Shown here: positions 49,681 to 59,837 of the stretch, piece after piece | Position numbering within the stretch: the stretch's first letter is position 1 | How the letters are laid out: every line of letters starts with the position of its first letter | NCBI GenBank assembly: GCA_021502835.1 | Contig: JAKFGP010000027.1 | Span: 9,030 to 73,029, forward strand | Reading direction: 5' to 3' | Source: Streptomyces thinghirensis | Lineage (GTDB): Bacteria > Actinomycetota > Actinomycetia > Streptomycetales > Streptomycetaceae | DNA: 64,000 nt | The notes under the pieces: model-generated | The model's database searches: none | Told to the model about the DNA's origin: nothing | Seen by the model: the letters and a program-made list of their open reading frames with translations, nothing else | Program-made: the position numbers and the translations under genes

Positions 49681-50340
49681 CTACTGGTCGCAGGGCCGGC
49701 GCAGGTCCTCCATGGTCACGGCCGCGCCCGGCAGGGCGGAGCGGGCGGGAGCCCGCAGCCCGTCCAGGAACAGTTGCAGGTGGCGGTGGACGAACCGGTC
49801 GGCGTCAGACACCCGCGCTACCGGCCGGGGGCCGGCTAGCTGGGCCGCTGGCGATCATCAGGTCGCCCACGCCCACGTCGGTACGGAGCTGACCGGCCGC
49901 CTTCGCCCGGTCCATGACCTCGGCTACGAGTCGCTCGACCCGTTCGCGCGCCGCTTCCAGGTCGGGGTGGTGCTGGTCGAACGTGCTGGACCACCATGGG
50001 GCACAGGGCACTGATCCGCTCGTCGACGGAGGCGTGCACGAAGCGCTCCAGCGCCTCGAAGGCGTCGCCGGTCTCCGTGGAGCGAGCTCGGCCGCCCGTG
50101 CCGTACGGTCCATGACCGAGCAGACGACCTCGCCGGACGAGGGGCGTCGCGGTCGGGGGAAGTTGCGGTACACCGTGGCGTTGCCGACGCCGGCCCGGCG
50201 GGCGACGTCGTCGAGCGGCACGTCGGGCCCGTGCTCGACGAACATCTCCCGGGCGGCGGTGACGATCCGCTCCCGATTGCGCAGGGCGTCGGCGCGGGGC
50301 CGGGCCCACCTTGTGCTGCTCGGGGGTTGCGGTCCTGCAC
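49681..50340 (-). CDS. TetR-family regulator of the adjacent exporter
   Basis: The start GTG at 50340 gives VQDRNPRAAQGGPGPR; frames join to NRERIVTAAREMFVEHGPDV, PLDDVARRAGVGNATVYRNF (the TetR HTH), VVCSVMDRTARAAEL, FEALERFVHASVDERISALC PMVVQ, then DLEAARERVERLVAEVMDRA KAAGQLRTDVGVGDLMIA. The C-terminus (about HLQLFLDGLRAP) ends at 49681. Six frame breaks. It is 116 bp upstream of the exporter on the same strand, a normal repressor-exporter pair. Confidence 0.88.
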
Positions 50341-50649
50341 GGCGTACTCCTCGGACGGCTTGGCTGGCGATCCGGGAGGGAATCCCCCGTTCCGCGCTCG
50401 GACCACAGGGCTAAACGGGGAACGATCCCCGGTTATTCTCGAACCCGAACCGATCTACCGTGACCTGCGTCACACCCCCACCGCTGTCGCTCCCGGATGC
50501 CACGCCTCCGGGCGGGCCCCCGTCCCCCGGTCGGCGGCTACCGGCGAAACCCACGATCGGCTCCTCCAGCGCGCGCCCTCCCACCTCGGCACAGGGTGAT
50601 CGCAAGGGTGCAGCCGGTGTCCGGCGGCTGCCGTGGTCCGAGGGTCTGC

Positions 50650-51956
50650 ATGCAGGCGCAGCCGCAGCCGCAGGCGCCGAGCCGTCGGATACGCCCGCGC
50701 CGGCTGGCCGCGATCGCGACCGTCACCGTCGTGACCTTCGCGGCCAGCACCTCGGCCGGCACCGGCCGGCTCGCGCCGAGCTACCACGGCGTCCGGCCCC
50801 GGCCCGGCCGCCCTCTCCCGCTCCCCTCCGCGCACGGCCCCTGCATGATCAGCGGCGGCTCCGAGATCCAGATGTCCGAGGGCGTCCCGACCTCCGCCGG
50901 CTACGCCCGCCCGACCGGCACCGTACGCGCCCTCACCCTGATGATCGACTTCTCGGACGCACCCGGCGAGGTCAGGGCATCTCGACCAGGACGCGGAGTT
51001 CTTCCCGCAGACCGAGGAATGGTTCCGCACCAGCTCCTACGGCCGCCTCGACTACCAGCCCGAGACCCCGATCCGGGACTGGCTGCGCATGCCGAAGTCG
51101 TTCGCCGAGTACGGCATAGAACGCGGCGCCCCTTCGACCCCGGCTACCGGAGCCTGGTCCAGGACCTGGGTGGCGGCGGCCGACGCGGAGGTGGACTTCC
51201 GGTCGTACGACCTCCTGAACGTGCTGGTCACCCCGAACGCGGGCCCCTCCGCCCTGGACACGAGTCCTGTCCGTCACCTTCGCCGGCAACGAGGCCCCGG
51301 TCGCCGACGGCGTCCCGGTGTGCACAACGCGTCCTTCGTCTACTCCCGCCAGGACGACGGCTCCGGCTCCTACGACGAGACCGGCTACCGGGTCCTGCCC
51401 CACGAGAACAGCCACGTCTTCGGCCTCCCCGACCTCTACACCCAGGAGGGCGGAGGGGCCGTCGGCCACTGGGACATCATGAGCGAGGACTGGGGCGCCA
51501 GCAACGACCTCCTCGGCTGGCACAAGTGGAAACTGGGCTGGCTCGACCCTCCCAGGTGCACTGCAGCGGCGGCGCCCGGCACGACGAGTACACACTCGGC
51601 CCCGCTGGCCGACAAGGGGGCGGCGACAAGCTGGTGGTCGTCCCACTGGACGGCAGGTCCGGCTACGCCGTAGAACTGCAGCACCCGCGCGAGGCAACGA
51701 CGAGACGGTGTGCCGCCCGGGAGTGCTGATCTACAAGGTCGACGCCGACGTGGACGCGGGCATGGGCCCGGTGACGGTCTACGACTCCCCGCCGGGACAG
51801 CGGCGGCTGCACCCGCAGCCCGAACGTCCACGCCGAACTCTCGGACGCCGCCTTCACCCCGGGCGAGACCTTCAAGGACCCACGCCGAACATCACGATCG
51901 CGGTGTGTCGGGGCGGGTGACCCGGCGGCCACCAGGTGCGGGTCACCCGCAACTGA
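50650..51956 (+). CDS. Secreted M6-family metalloprotease
   Basis: Immune inhibitor A-like zinc protease. Start ATG 50650 (MQAQPQPQAPSRRIRPRRLA) with a signal peptide AAIATVTVVTFAASTSAG. Then GPCMISGGSEIQMSEGVPTS, TVRALTLMIDFSDAPGEG, EEWFRTSSYGRLDYQPETP, MPKSFAEYGIERGAPFDPGY and the zinc site VLPHENSHVFGLPDLYTQEG (HExxH as HENSH). GHWDIMSEDWGASNDLLGWH KWKLGWLDP follows, then VVVPLDGRSGYAVEL and RPGVLIYKVDADVDAGMGPV. It ends QVRVTRN at 51956. Seven frame breaks. Exported proteases of this type are common in Streptomyces. Confidence 0.88.
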
Positions 51957-52046
51957 CGCCCAGTGACGATCGCCCGCCCGGTGGCGGTGGCGTGGCGCCT
52001 CGCAGCGCATGGTGCCCTGGGCCGCGACCGGCGTACCGCGTTGATC

Positions 52047-52260
52047 GCCGTACCGGAGAGCCCGGTGAGCCGATACCCACCCACACGGCGACGGGCGGAC
52101 TCCACCGGCGGCGGCATTACCGAATGGGCCTGCCACGACCGCCCGTACCCGCCACACCGGAGAACCCGAGAACCGATAATCCCCTCCCGGCGACGGCCGA
52201 CTCCGTCCCCCGGCGGCATTACGGTAGCCCTGCCGCGACCGCCGTACCGGAGAGCCGATG
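52047..52260. repeat. Degenerate tandem repeat, about 90-105 bp unit, 2.2 copies
   Basis: GCCGTACCGGAGAGCC at 52047, GCCACACCGGAGAACC at 52151 and GCCGTACCGGAGAGCC at 52241 start successive copies. Further matching blocks are GAGCCGATA/GAACCGATA, GGCGACGGGCGGACTCC/GGCGACGGCCGACTCC, GGCGGCATTACCG/GGCGGCATTACGG, and CCTGCCACGACCGCC/CCTGCCGCGACCGCC. The region 51957-52278 separates two same-strand genes and I find no gene in it. Confidence 0.75.
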
Positions 52261-52278
52261 CCTCGCCCACCACCACGA

Positions 52279-53945
52279 ATGACGCCACCTCGCGGGAGGC
52301 CGCCGCCCCACCCGGCACCGGGAACCGAAGACAGCCCGCGCACGCACCCCTCCGTCCGCTCCATCCGCTCCATCCCGCCCCGCCGGCCGAGGCGTGTCGC
52401 GCCGCACATGCTGCGCGGTATCGCCGTGCTCGGCGGCTGACCGAGGCGGACGACGGCGGCACCCCAGCCTCAGCTGGCCTGGAGAAGCGTCAACGGCCTG
52501 GCCTCGCCCACCGTCGACCGCGTCACGCATCTTGACCCTCGCCCGTATGGGATACGTCCGCCTGGACGGCCGAGACGTCACCCTCGCCCCCCGCCCACCT
52601 GACGGAACTCGGCAACGCCTACCTGGCCGCCCTCCGCCGCCCGCCCTGCTCTCCTCCCGTGCCGACGCCCTGAGCCGGCGAACGGACGAGTCGGTCTCCC
52701 CTCGCGGTCGGCGACCGGACGGCATCCGCTTCATCCACCAGGCCACCCGACGCCGCGCGATGTCCCTGAGCTTCCGCATCGGCGACCTCCTCCCCGCCGA
52801 ACGCACCGCGCCGGGCCCGCTGTTCGCCACGGAGTGGACGGAGGCCGACTGGCGCCACTGGCACGAGCGCCGGGCCGCGGACCCGGAGGACCGCACCTTC
52901 CCCGCCGTACCCCACGCGAAGCGCACCACCCAGGACGACGACTTCGAGCACCGCACGGCCGCCGCGTGGCCACCGACTGCGCCCTGGACGACCAGCTGAT
53001 CGAACCCGGCCTGGTCGCGGTCTCGGCCCCGGTACCGGACCCCGGCACCGGCCGGGTGGCGTGCGTGGCGAGCGTGGTGAGCCACACCAGCCGCCACACG
53101 GCCGAGAACCTGCGCACCACCCTGCTCCCCCGCCTCCGCTCGACGGTCACCGCGATGGAGAACGACCTGCGCACCGCCCCCACCACCCGAACCGGGCACC
53201 CCCCGCTCCGGCCTGGCCACCTGGACGACCGCGTCGAAACACGAACTGGGCCGGGAGTTCCCGTCGAATCCCTGGCCCGCGGCCTGACCGCGCCTGACGG
53301 CGTTCGGCGAAGGCCGCAGCGCGCTGACCTCACGGAGGTCGCGAAGGCGACGGGCCTGGGCCCGCGCGACAGCCCGCCGGGCCCTGATCACCCACGAACA
53401 CGCGGGCCTGGTACGGCAGACCCCGACCACCGCTTCACCCTCACCCCCGAGTCCTCTCCCTCGGCTTCCCCGCCCCTCTCCCGCACCTCCCTCCCCCAGA
53501 TCGCCCAGCCCCACCTGACCGCACTCGCCGACCGCGTCCACGAGTCGGCCTCGCTGGCCGTCCTGTCGGACTCGGGGCGAGGAGATCCAGTACACGGCCG
53601 CGCGCATCGACGAGCCGCGTCATGAGCGCCCACATCACCCTCGGCACCCGCCTCCCGGCCCGGTCGACGGCCCTGGGCCACGTCCTCCTCTCCCTCCCGG
53701 AGGCCCGCTCCCTGGGCTACGCCCTGGTCGACGAGGAACTGGAGGCCGGCCTGCGCTCCCTCGCGGTCCCGGTACGCGACCGCGAGGGCCGCACGGTGGC
53801 CGCCGTGAACGTCGCCATGCACGCCGCACGCCGCACGGCAGCGCAGTGCGCGACGGACATCCTGCCGCCCCTGAAGGAAACGGCCGCACACATCGAGGCC
53901 GACCTACGCGAGGCGGGCCGCTTCCGCCGGGTCCCCCTCACCTGA
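52279..53945 (+). CDS. Tandem IclR-family regulator (two IclR modules)
   Basis: Two complete IclR units in one reading path. Start near ATG 52279 (PHPAPGTEDSPRTHPSVRS). Unit 1: HMLRGIAVL, LTRMGYVRLDGRDVTLAP, DGIRFIHQATRRRAMSLSFR, IGDLLPAERTA and ALDDQLIEPGLVAVSAPVPD. A linker ends near SLARGL at 53280, the usual start of an IclR HTH, and unit 2 follows: TAFGEGRSAL, TEVAKATGLARATARRALIT-type text, LTALADRVHESASLAVL, HITLGTRLPARSTALGHVLL SLPEARSLGYALVDEELEAG. It ends REAGRFRRVPLT. Eight or more frame breaks. Such double IclR proteins occur in Streptomyces; the alternative is two adjacent genes. Confidence 0.75.
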
Positions 53946-54020
53946 CCAGCCCGCCACCCTCCGACCCACCCGCTACACTGTCGGGCGGTGGCACATCCGC
54001 ACCTCACCGTGCCGCCACCG

Positions 54021-54092
54021 GCCTCGTAGCTCAGGGGGATAGAGCACCGCTCTCCTAAAGCGCGTGTCGCAGGTTCGAATCCTGCCGGGGCA
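54021..54092 (+). tRNA. tRNA-Arg (anticodon CCT)
   Basis: D-arm GTAGCTCAGGGGGATAGAGC, anticodon arm CGCTCTCCTAAAGCG with loop CTCCTAA (anticodon CCT), T-arm GCAGG-TTCGAAT-CCTGC. The acceptor 5' side reads GCCTCG against 3' CGGGGC; normal streptomycete tRNA-Arg(CCT) has GCCCCCG/CGGGGGC, so one base is missing or altered on each side. The rest matches well. Probably a functional gene with two read errors. Confidence 0.85.
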
Positions 54093-54144
54093 CAACGCGT
54101 TACCGTTCTGACCTGGGGTTTCTTCTCCAGGGAGTACCCCTACT

Positions 54145-54175
54145 CGGCCTCGGACTCCTCGTCCGGGGCCGTTTT
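54145..54175 (+). terminator. Terminator downstream of tRNA-Arg
   Basis: CGGCCTCGGA (54145-54154) pairs with TCCGGGGCCG (54162-54171, one G-U) and is followed by TTTT. Confidence 0.75.
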
Positions 54176-54262
54176 GCGTGAAGCGGACGGAGAGTTGATC
54201 TCCCGAATATCCCCCAAAGGATCTGCATCATCCGGCACGGCCTCCGAGCCGGGCGAACATGG

Positions 54263-54277
54263 CATACTTGAAGTATG
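54263..54277. promoter_or_regulatory. Palindrome covering the antitoxin start codon
   Basis: CATACTT-G-AAGTATG is a perfect 7-bp inverted repeat; its last three bases are the antitoxin ATG. CATACT (54263-54268) also resembles a -10 box six bases before the ATG, which suggests a leaderless transcript repressed by the antitoxin at its own start. Confidence 0.65.
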
Positions 54278-54540
54278 GCAACCCGGAAGATCACCATCAC
54301 CGTGCCGGAAGAGCTGGTGGAATCGATCAAGGAGCGCGTCGACGCACGCGGAGTGTCCGGCTATATCGCGGCCGCCGCCGCTCATCAGGACGCCATGGAC
54401 CGACTGCGCGAGCTGGCCGGGCGCCTCGAGGAAGAGCACGGCGCCGTGACGGACGACGAGCAGCAGGCAGCGCTGGACCGCATCGCCGCCATTGACGGCT
54501 GGCATGACGAGCAGCGATCACATTCGACGAGGCCGCGTGA
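54275..54540 (+). CDS. RHH-type antitoxin
   Basis: Antitoxin of a type II system. MATRKITITVPEELVESIKE, RVDARGVSGYIAAAAAHQDA form a ribbon-helix-helix-like N-terminus for DNA binding; MDRLRELAGRLEEEHGAVTD, DEQQAALDRIAAIDGWHDE is an acidic helical C-terminus that would bind the toxin. One frame break near 54513 gives the ending AITFDEAA at 54540. 88 residues. The stop overlaps the toxin GTG, so the pair is translationally coupled. There is no room for a ribosome site because the start lies inside the palindrome. Confidence 0.85.
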
Positions 54541-55012
54541 GCCGCACCGCCCGGGCGAGGCTGCATCGGCCGCGACAGCGCGTCTTCGTGTTCGACTCGA
54601 GGCTCTCTCCAAGGCGGTCCAGGGCGATCGGGAGATGGCAGCGCTGATCAAGACGGCTCCACGGCTCGACATCCCGATCGTCACCTCGGCGCTCACGACC
54701 TTGGAGGCACGGGACCCTCGCGAAGCGTCGAGGCAGGCACTGTGGAACTGGACGCTGTCCCGGATCCGCGTCGTGCACACGGACGACCAGGTGATCGCCA
54801 TGGCGCGCGACATGCTGAAGACAGCCGGCCTGCATGGGCACGAGTACGCCATAGACGCAATTCTGGCGGCCGTGGCCGGGCAGGAAGCCGCGCAGGGAGC
54901 TGAGGCAACCGTCTTCACCTCCGACACCGACGACATGAATCAGCTCCTCGCCGGACACTCCGTGCGAGTCGAGAAGGTCCGACGAGACGCCGCCCACACT
55001 TCACTCCGATGA
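54537..55012 (+). CDS. PIN-domain toxin (VapC-like ribonuclease)
   Basis: The start GTG at 54537 overlaps the antitoxin stop (GTGA). VSRTARARLHRPRQRVFVFD then, after a break near 54597, SEALSKAVQGDREMAALIKT. PIN acidic residues are readable: Asp in VFVFDS, Glu in ALTTLEARDPREAS, Asp in HEYAIDAILAAVAG and Asp in TVFTSDTDDMNQLLAGHSVR. About 158 residues, longer than minimal VapC because of an N-terminal Arg-rich extension. Such toxins are usually RNases acting on tRNA or mRNA; substrate unknown here. Confidence 0.87.
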
Positions 55013-55402
55013 CTCGCCGGCTCCCCCGACTGCCCGTTGGCCGTACACCGACAGGCACCCTCCGTTACGGGTGTCAAGCCGACCGCCGGGACGGAAAAGC
55101 CCAAGCGCGCTCTGGCATCGGCTTCGTGTACCCACACGAGCCAACTGTGATCAGTGCGCGTGGCCCGCCGTAGTCGGGACGGGCCACGGACGCGAAGAGC
55201 GGAGACACCCTTCGCGGAAGAGCAGGCACCCGCCAGTCGGGTTGACCCACCGGGGGAACCAACGCGGCCCCCGGTGTGAGCAGTGGCTCAAAAGCACGCA
55301 TGGTGAACACACTGGGGAGCTGGTCCGTGCTCGTCGCCCGAAACGGGGTACCCCGGCGGCGCACGAGTCCCCCGCTCGTCTTGCCCCCAGGAGGCAACGC
55401 CC
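55013..55402. other. Intergenic region with hairpins, no gene
   Basis: This 390-bp stretch follows the toxin gene. I see two hairpins: GGCACCC/GGGTGTC at about 55053-55075, a possible end of the toxin transcript, and CGTGGCCCG/CGGGCCACG at 55159-55188. No coding pattern is convincing. It must contain the promoter of the ferritin-like gene. Confidence 0.55.
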
Positions 55403-56599
55403 ATGACGTTCAATCCGTTGGAGCAGCGGGGTATCCCGCTGGACCGCCAGCTGCGCAGTTGGCGTGAGCTGAACGTGGACCCGATCGACCCGGACCACTG
55501 CGACCCGTACACCCGCTGCCGGATCATCACGATGAACGGGATCGAGGTGGAGGCGATCCTGTTCAGCCACCAGCTGGCGCGGAACACGGTCGACCCGGAG
55601 GTCAAGCGGCAGCTGGCGCGGGTGCGCTACATCGAGCGCAGCAGCAGAAGGTGGTGAACTGGCTGCTCCCGGGGGTGTCGTCGGTGCTGGAGACGACGAT
55701 CGCGTACGAGCAGGTGGCGGTGGACCTGACGGCGTGGGTGGCGCGGATGGAGCCGGACCCGTACCTGAAGCAGGCGTACCAGTTCGGTGTGCTGGAGGAC
55801 TTCGACCACCTGTACCGGTACGCGAACCTGTACGAGATGATCGAGCACCGCAAGGCGGAGTCGATCGTCGACGGCCTGACCGAGGTCATGCCCGGCCGGC
55901 CCACCAGGCTCCACCACCGTGATCCGGTCGACAACGTCCGCGACCCGTACGCCAAGGGACCAGACCGACCCGCTCTCCAAGTTGCACGCGCTGACGATCA
56001 TGTCGGCGGAACAGCAGACCATGAACTTCTACATGAACACCGGCCCCACCTACATGGAGCCGATCGCCCGTCAGCTCTACCAGGAGATCGGGCTCATCGA
56101 GGAGGAGCACGTCACCCACTACGAGTCGCTGGTGGACCCGGGTGAGACGTGGTGGGAGCAGCTGGTCAACCACGAGTACAACGAGTGCTACCTCTACCAC
56201 TCCTTCATGGAGCAGGAGAGCGACCCCAAGGTCAAGGCGATCTGGGAACTGCACCTGAACATGGAACTGGAGCACCTGCACGCCGCCTGAGACCTCATGC
56301 GCCGCCACGACGGCCGCGACCCCGCCTCCGTGCTCGCCCCGAGCTGCCCAACGTGCTCACCTTCGAGCCGAACAAGGGCTACCTGCGTGAGCTGCTCGAC
56401 ACGCAGATGGACCTCACGACGCTCGGTGCTGGGTACGTGCGCGAGGCGCACGAGCGGTTCGAGAAGATGCAGGAGCAGATCCACGGCGGCGAGGCGCCCC
56501 CGAGCGACCGGGATGACCGAGCACGACGAGATGTTCGGCCGCGAGTACCGCGTCCAGTCCGAGGGCGAGCACCCCGACCCCACGCAGCGCGAGAAGTAG
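55403..56599 (+). CDS. Ferritin-like-fold protein of unknown function
   Basis: About 399 residues, helical and rich in His/Glu. Start ATG 55403: MTFNPLEQRGIPLDRQLRSW, RELNVDPIDPDHCDPYTRCR, then VVNWLLPGVSSVLETTIAYE QVAVDLTAWVARMEPDPYLK QAYQFGVLEDFDHLYRYANL YEMIEHR. The second half has LTIMSAEQQTMNFYMNTGPT, GLIEEEHVTHYESLVDP, NHEYNECYLYHSFMEQESDP and WELHLNMELEHLHAA. ExxH-like pairs (IAYEQ...EDFDHLYRY; EEEHVTHYE; ELEHLH) suggest a metal-binding four-helix bundle. Frame breaks near 55643, 55903 and 56290. It precedes a hemerythrin gene. Confidence 0.7.
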
Positions 56600-56609
56600 G
56601 GAGGCCGGG

Positions 56610-57197
56610 ATGTCCGAGCTGAAGACCCCGCACGCCGGGGACGACATGGCCAAGGACGATGACGTCGTCGCGTTGCTGATGCGCCAGCACGGTGACATCC
56701 GCAACCTCTTCGACGAGGTCGAGGCCACCACGGGCGAGGAACGCCGGGACGCCTTCCATCGTCTCGTGCGCCTGCTGGCCGTGCACGAGACCGCCGAGGT
56801 AGAGGTCGTCCACCCCTTCGCCCGGAAGGGCTTCCCGGCGGCGAGCAGGTCGTGAAGGACCGTCTGCCGAGGAGAAGGCGGCCAAGGAAACACCGGCCGC
56901 CCTCGACGAACTGGACACCGACGACCCGAAGTTCATGCCCCAGCTGCTCAAGCTGCGCAAGGACGTCCAGGAGCACGCGCGGGCCGAGGAACGCTACCAG
57001 TTCACCCACATCCGGCGTAGCACCGACGCCGCCAACCTGGCCGCGATGGCCAAGGCGATCAAGGCCGCCGAGGCCACGGCACCCACCCGACCCCACCCGG
57101 GCGTCGAGTCCGGGGCGAAGAACATGGCACTCCGGACCGGTCGCCGGCTCATGGACCGCACCAAGGACGCCGTCCGCAGGCCATGGGCAAGGACTGA
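56610..57197 (+). CDS. Hemerythrin HHE domain protein
   Basis: Non-haem di-iron protein, probable oxygen, NO or iron sensor/buffer. Start ATG 56610: MSELKTPHAGDDMAKDDDVV, ALLMRQHGDIRNLFDEVEAT (H and E ligands), HRLVRLLAVHETAEVEVVHP (HETAEVE...H ligands), then after a break near 56852 DPKFMPQLLKLRKDVQEHAR AEERYQFTHIRRS (last HxxxE). A helical C-terminal part (AAMAKAIKAAEATAPTRPHP, GVESGAKNMALRTGRRLMDR) follows. End at 57197 after a second break. About 195 residues, 10 bp after the previous stop, so likely co-transcribed. Confidence 0.88.
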
Positions 57198-57305
57198 CTC
57201 CGCGCCCTCCTGGCCGGTCGGGCACATTGACCGGTCGGCCAGGGCGCTGAGGCAGTGCCCTTCGACGCGGCTGTTTGTCACCTGCCCCTGGGGGGACCTC
57301 CGCCC

Positions 57306-58187
57306 ATGAGCACAAAGCCAGGTCGCCGCCGTATGGGCCAGAGCCGGATGCTGTGGCTGCTCGACGCCCTGGAGCGTGATCCCAGGGCGGACGCGGCGAT
57401 CGACAAGCTCACCAAGGGCGTGCGGGCGCTTCCGCTGGGCCGGGCCTGAGACGCGTTGCACCGCGGGTGGCTCGGCCATCCCGTGCACCCCCTGATGGTC
57501 CAGGTGCCGGTCGGCAGCTGGATGTCCGCCGCCGTGCTCGACCTGTGGCCCGGCCGCACCCGGGAGGCCGGCCTCCTGGTCGGGGTCGGGCTGGCGGCGG
57601 TCGGTCCGGCCGCGTTGGCGGGCGCGGTCGACTGGGCCGAGCTGCACCGGCAGCAGACCCGGGTGGGGCTGGTGACGCCGTGGCCAACACGCGGCCGTGG
57701 GACTGTACGGCGCCTCGCTCCTGTGCCGCCTCACCGGACGGGCGACAGCGGGCCGCGCCTCCGGCTTCCTCGGGCTGACGGCGGTCGGCCTGGGCGGCAT
57801 GCTGGGCGGCCACCTCGCCTACCGGCAGGCTTCGGAGCCAACCACGCCGAAGAGGTACCGCACGTCGTCAGCGAGGCTGGCACCGGGTCGGCACGGTGGA
57901 CGAGTTCCCCGCCGGCCGGCCCGTGCGGCGTGCCGTGGACGACGTGCCGGTCCTGGTGGTGCGCGAGACCGGCGGCACCTTCCACGCACTGGCCGACCGG
58001 TGCAGTCATCTGGCGGGCCCGCTGTCCGAGGGCACGGTCGCCGACGGGTGTGTCGAATGTCCCTGGCACGGCAGCGTCTTCCCGGCTCTCGGACGGCTGG
58101 AACGTCCGGGGCCCCGCCACCGCGCCCCAGCCCGCCTCCGACACCCGTGTCGTCGAGGGGACGCGTGGAGATCAGGCTGTGCGGTGA
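57306..58187 (+). CDS. DUF2231-Rieske [2Fe-2S] membrane protein
   Basis: Electron-transfer protein. Start ATG 57306: MSTKPGRRRMGQSRMLWLLD, ALERDPRADAAIDKLTKGVR. An in-frame TGA at 57447-57449 interrupts it; the frame continues DALHRGWLGHPVHPLMVQVP and VGSWMSAAVLDLWPGRTREA as the DUF2231 membrane part. Breaks follow, then LLVGVGLAAVGPAALAGAVD W. The Rieske cluster is ADRCSHLAGPLSEGTVADGC VECPWHGSVF (CxH...CxxH). It ends near 58187. The stop may be a base error; with it, the gene would be two pieces. Neighbours suggest a role in respiration or stress redox. Confidence 0.8.
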
Positions 58188-58259
58188 GGGTGAGACGGAG
58201 GGACCGGACCCGGATCGAGCGGCCGTGGCGCAGGAGCGGACAGGGAGAGAACGAAGGTC

Positions 58260-58805
58260 ATGGACACGGCATCCGACGGCCGTCTCACGGAGCGGCTGAG
58301 GCGACGACTGCGACGCACCGAACACACCTACTCGGCGGGAGAGGATCGCCCGCTGCGCGGCTACGCGGCGGCCATGACGGCTTTCGGTGTCTACACGGCG
58401 GGGTGGGCGGCGGTGGTCAGGATGCGCGGTCATCCGCTGCCGGACCGGCCCGAGCCCTGGGGACGTGGCACTGGACGGCGGTGGCGACGTTCCGGCTGAG
58501 CCGGCTGCTGAGCAAGGCGTCGGTGACGAGTCCGCTGAGGGCTCCCTTCACCACGTTCCAGGGCCCCCGAGGACCAGCCGAGCTGCACGAGGAGGCGCGG
58601 CCCGAGGGGCCAAGGACACGGTCGGCGAGCTGGTGACGTGCCCGTTCTGCATGAGCGTCTGGGTGGCCTCAACCCTCACCGCCGGACAGCTGCTCTGGCC
58701 GCGCGCCACCCGCACCGCCATGGGGGCGCTCACCGCGCTGGCCGGCGCGGACGCCCCTGCACCTGACGTGCAGCGCGCTGGTGGCCAAGACGACCCGGCG
58801 ACTGA
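58260..58805 (+). CDS. DUF1360 family protein
   Basis: Start ATG 58260 (upstream AGGGAGAGAACGAAGG): MDTASDGRLTERLRRRLRRT, EHTYSAGEDRPLRGYAAAMT, AFGVYTAGWAAVVRMRGHPL, then FRLSRLLSKASVTSPLRAPF TTFQGP, GELVTCPFCMSVWVASTLTA (CPFC motif) and GALTALAGAD. DUF1360 proteins have two or three membrane segments and this CPFC signature; function unknown. Two or three frame breaks make the end uncertain. The stop at about 58805 is my estimate. Confidence 0.8.
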
Positions 58806-58860
58806 CACGCCACACCGCGCCCGCCCGACCGCCTCGCGGCCGCGCGGGCGCACGTGGCGG

Positions 58861-59384
58861 TCACCGCCCCCGGGGCGGAGGTCCCACGTCGGATCGGCGG
58901 CCGGGGCGCATGCCGCGTGCCGCTGCCGGGACCGGGGCTGACCGGGCGGCCAGGGCGTCGGCGACCGCGCCGGTGACGAAGGCGTACACCGTCTTGTGCA
59001 GCAGGTCGACGGCGAGTTCGAGGCGGGGGCCAGGTCTGGGGCGGGGGCACCGGACGCCGGTGGCGTTCTCCAGGATCTGGTCGGAGGTGACCCGGACGAC
59101 GGCGAACTTCCCCGACGACCAGGGCCCGCGGCAGCCCGGCCTGCGCCATCACCGACCGCAGGATCCCGAGGGAGGGCGCCCTGCCCCACGTGCATGGCCA
59201 GGTTCACCCGGCACCGGCTGACGCCCGGAGTGCTCCCGCATGCCGGTCAGGCGTTCCAGTGTGCGGGCGGGGACGTGGGAGTCGGGCCGGCCGGTCAGCC
59301 GTTGCTCCGCCTTCTCGCCCAGCGTCATCGCCAGCACTCCGGTCGTACCGGTCAGCGTCCCTGCCACAGTGCGCGCTTCATCAT
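58861..59384 (-). CDS. Hypothetical protein, likely membrane-associated
   Basis: No family recognised. The start ATG at 59384 (or 59381) gives MMKRALWQGRLTGTTGVLAM TLGEKAEQRLTGRPDSHVPA and RTLERLTGMREHSGRQPVP, then NLAMHVGQGALLGILRSVMA QAGL, FAVVRVTSDQILENATGV and LELAVDLLHKTVYAFVTGAV ADAL. It ends ...SDVGPPPRGR. Moderately hydrophobic stretches in the second half suggest membrane contact. Three or four frame breaks. It is convergent with DUF1360 and upstream of the small membrane protein gene. Confidence 0.65.
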
Positions 59385-59459
59385 GCGGCGGCGAGTACCC
59401 GGCGCGCCCCGGCTCACCTGCTCCCCGGCCTCCGACGGAGGTGCGCCGTCCGGGTCCGC

Positions 59460-59837
59460 TCAGCGGGCCACCGTGCACAGCGCACCGCTGACGGCGGCCG
59501 CGCAGACCAGCAGGCACGACGCCCAGACACCGTGACGTTCTGAGCAGGTCGCGTCGGAGCCCGCAGGTACCGGGCCTCGTACTCCCGGCCCAGCTCGTCG
59601 GCACGGCGCAGGGTCGCCTCGAACATCTGGTGGGAGAGGCGGAGACGGTGGGCGACATAGTGCCGGGTGAGATCCTCCGCCTGCGCGGTGGTCAGCCAGG
59701 GGAGGGCGCCGCAGAGCGCCTGCGCCTCCCGGTGTGCGGCTTGCCGGTGTTCCCGGGCCAGGAGGAAGCCTTCCGCCTCCGCCGCGATGCCCTGGGCGAC
59801 ACCGGAGACCGGACCAGCGGAGGTGCCCGTCCGTCAT
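59460..59837 (-). CDS. Hypothetical protein with C-terminal membrane anchor
   Basis: The start ATG at 59837 overlaps the ctaD stop (ATGA): [10 protein letters not shown], then [32 protein letters not shown] and [30 protein letters not shown], a helical charged domain. A hydrophobic tail [18 protein letters not shown] precedes the end TVAR. 126 residues. Frame breaks near 59790 and 59720. Translational coupling to cytochrome oxidase subunit I suggests a link to that complex, which is an inference. Confidence 0.7.
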   Translation of the reverse strand: MTDGHLRWSGLRCRPGHRGGGGRLPPGPGTPASRTPGGAGALRRPPLADHRAGGGSHPALCRPPSPPLPPDVRGDPAPCRRAGPGVRGPVPAGSDATCSERHGVWASCLLVCAAAVSGALCTVAR

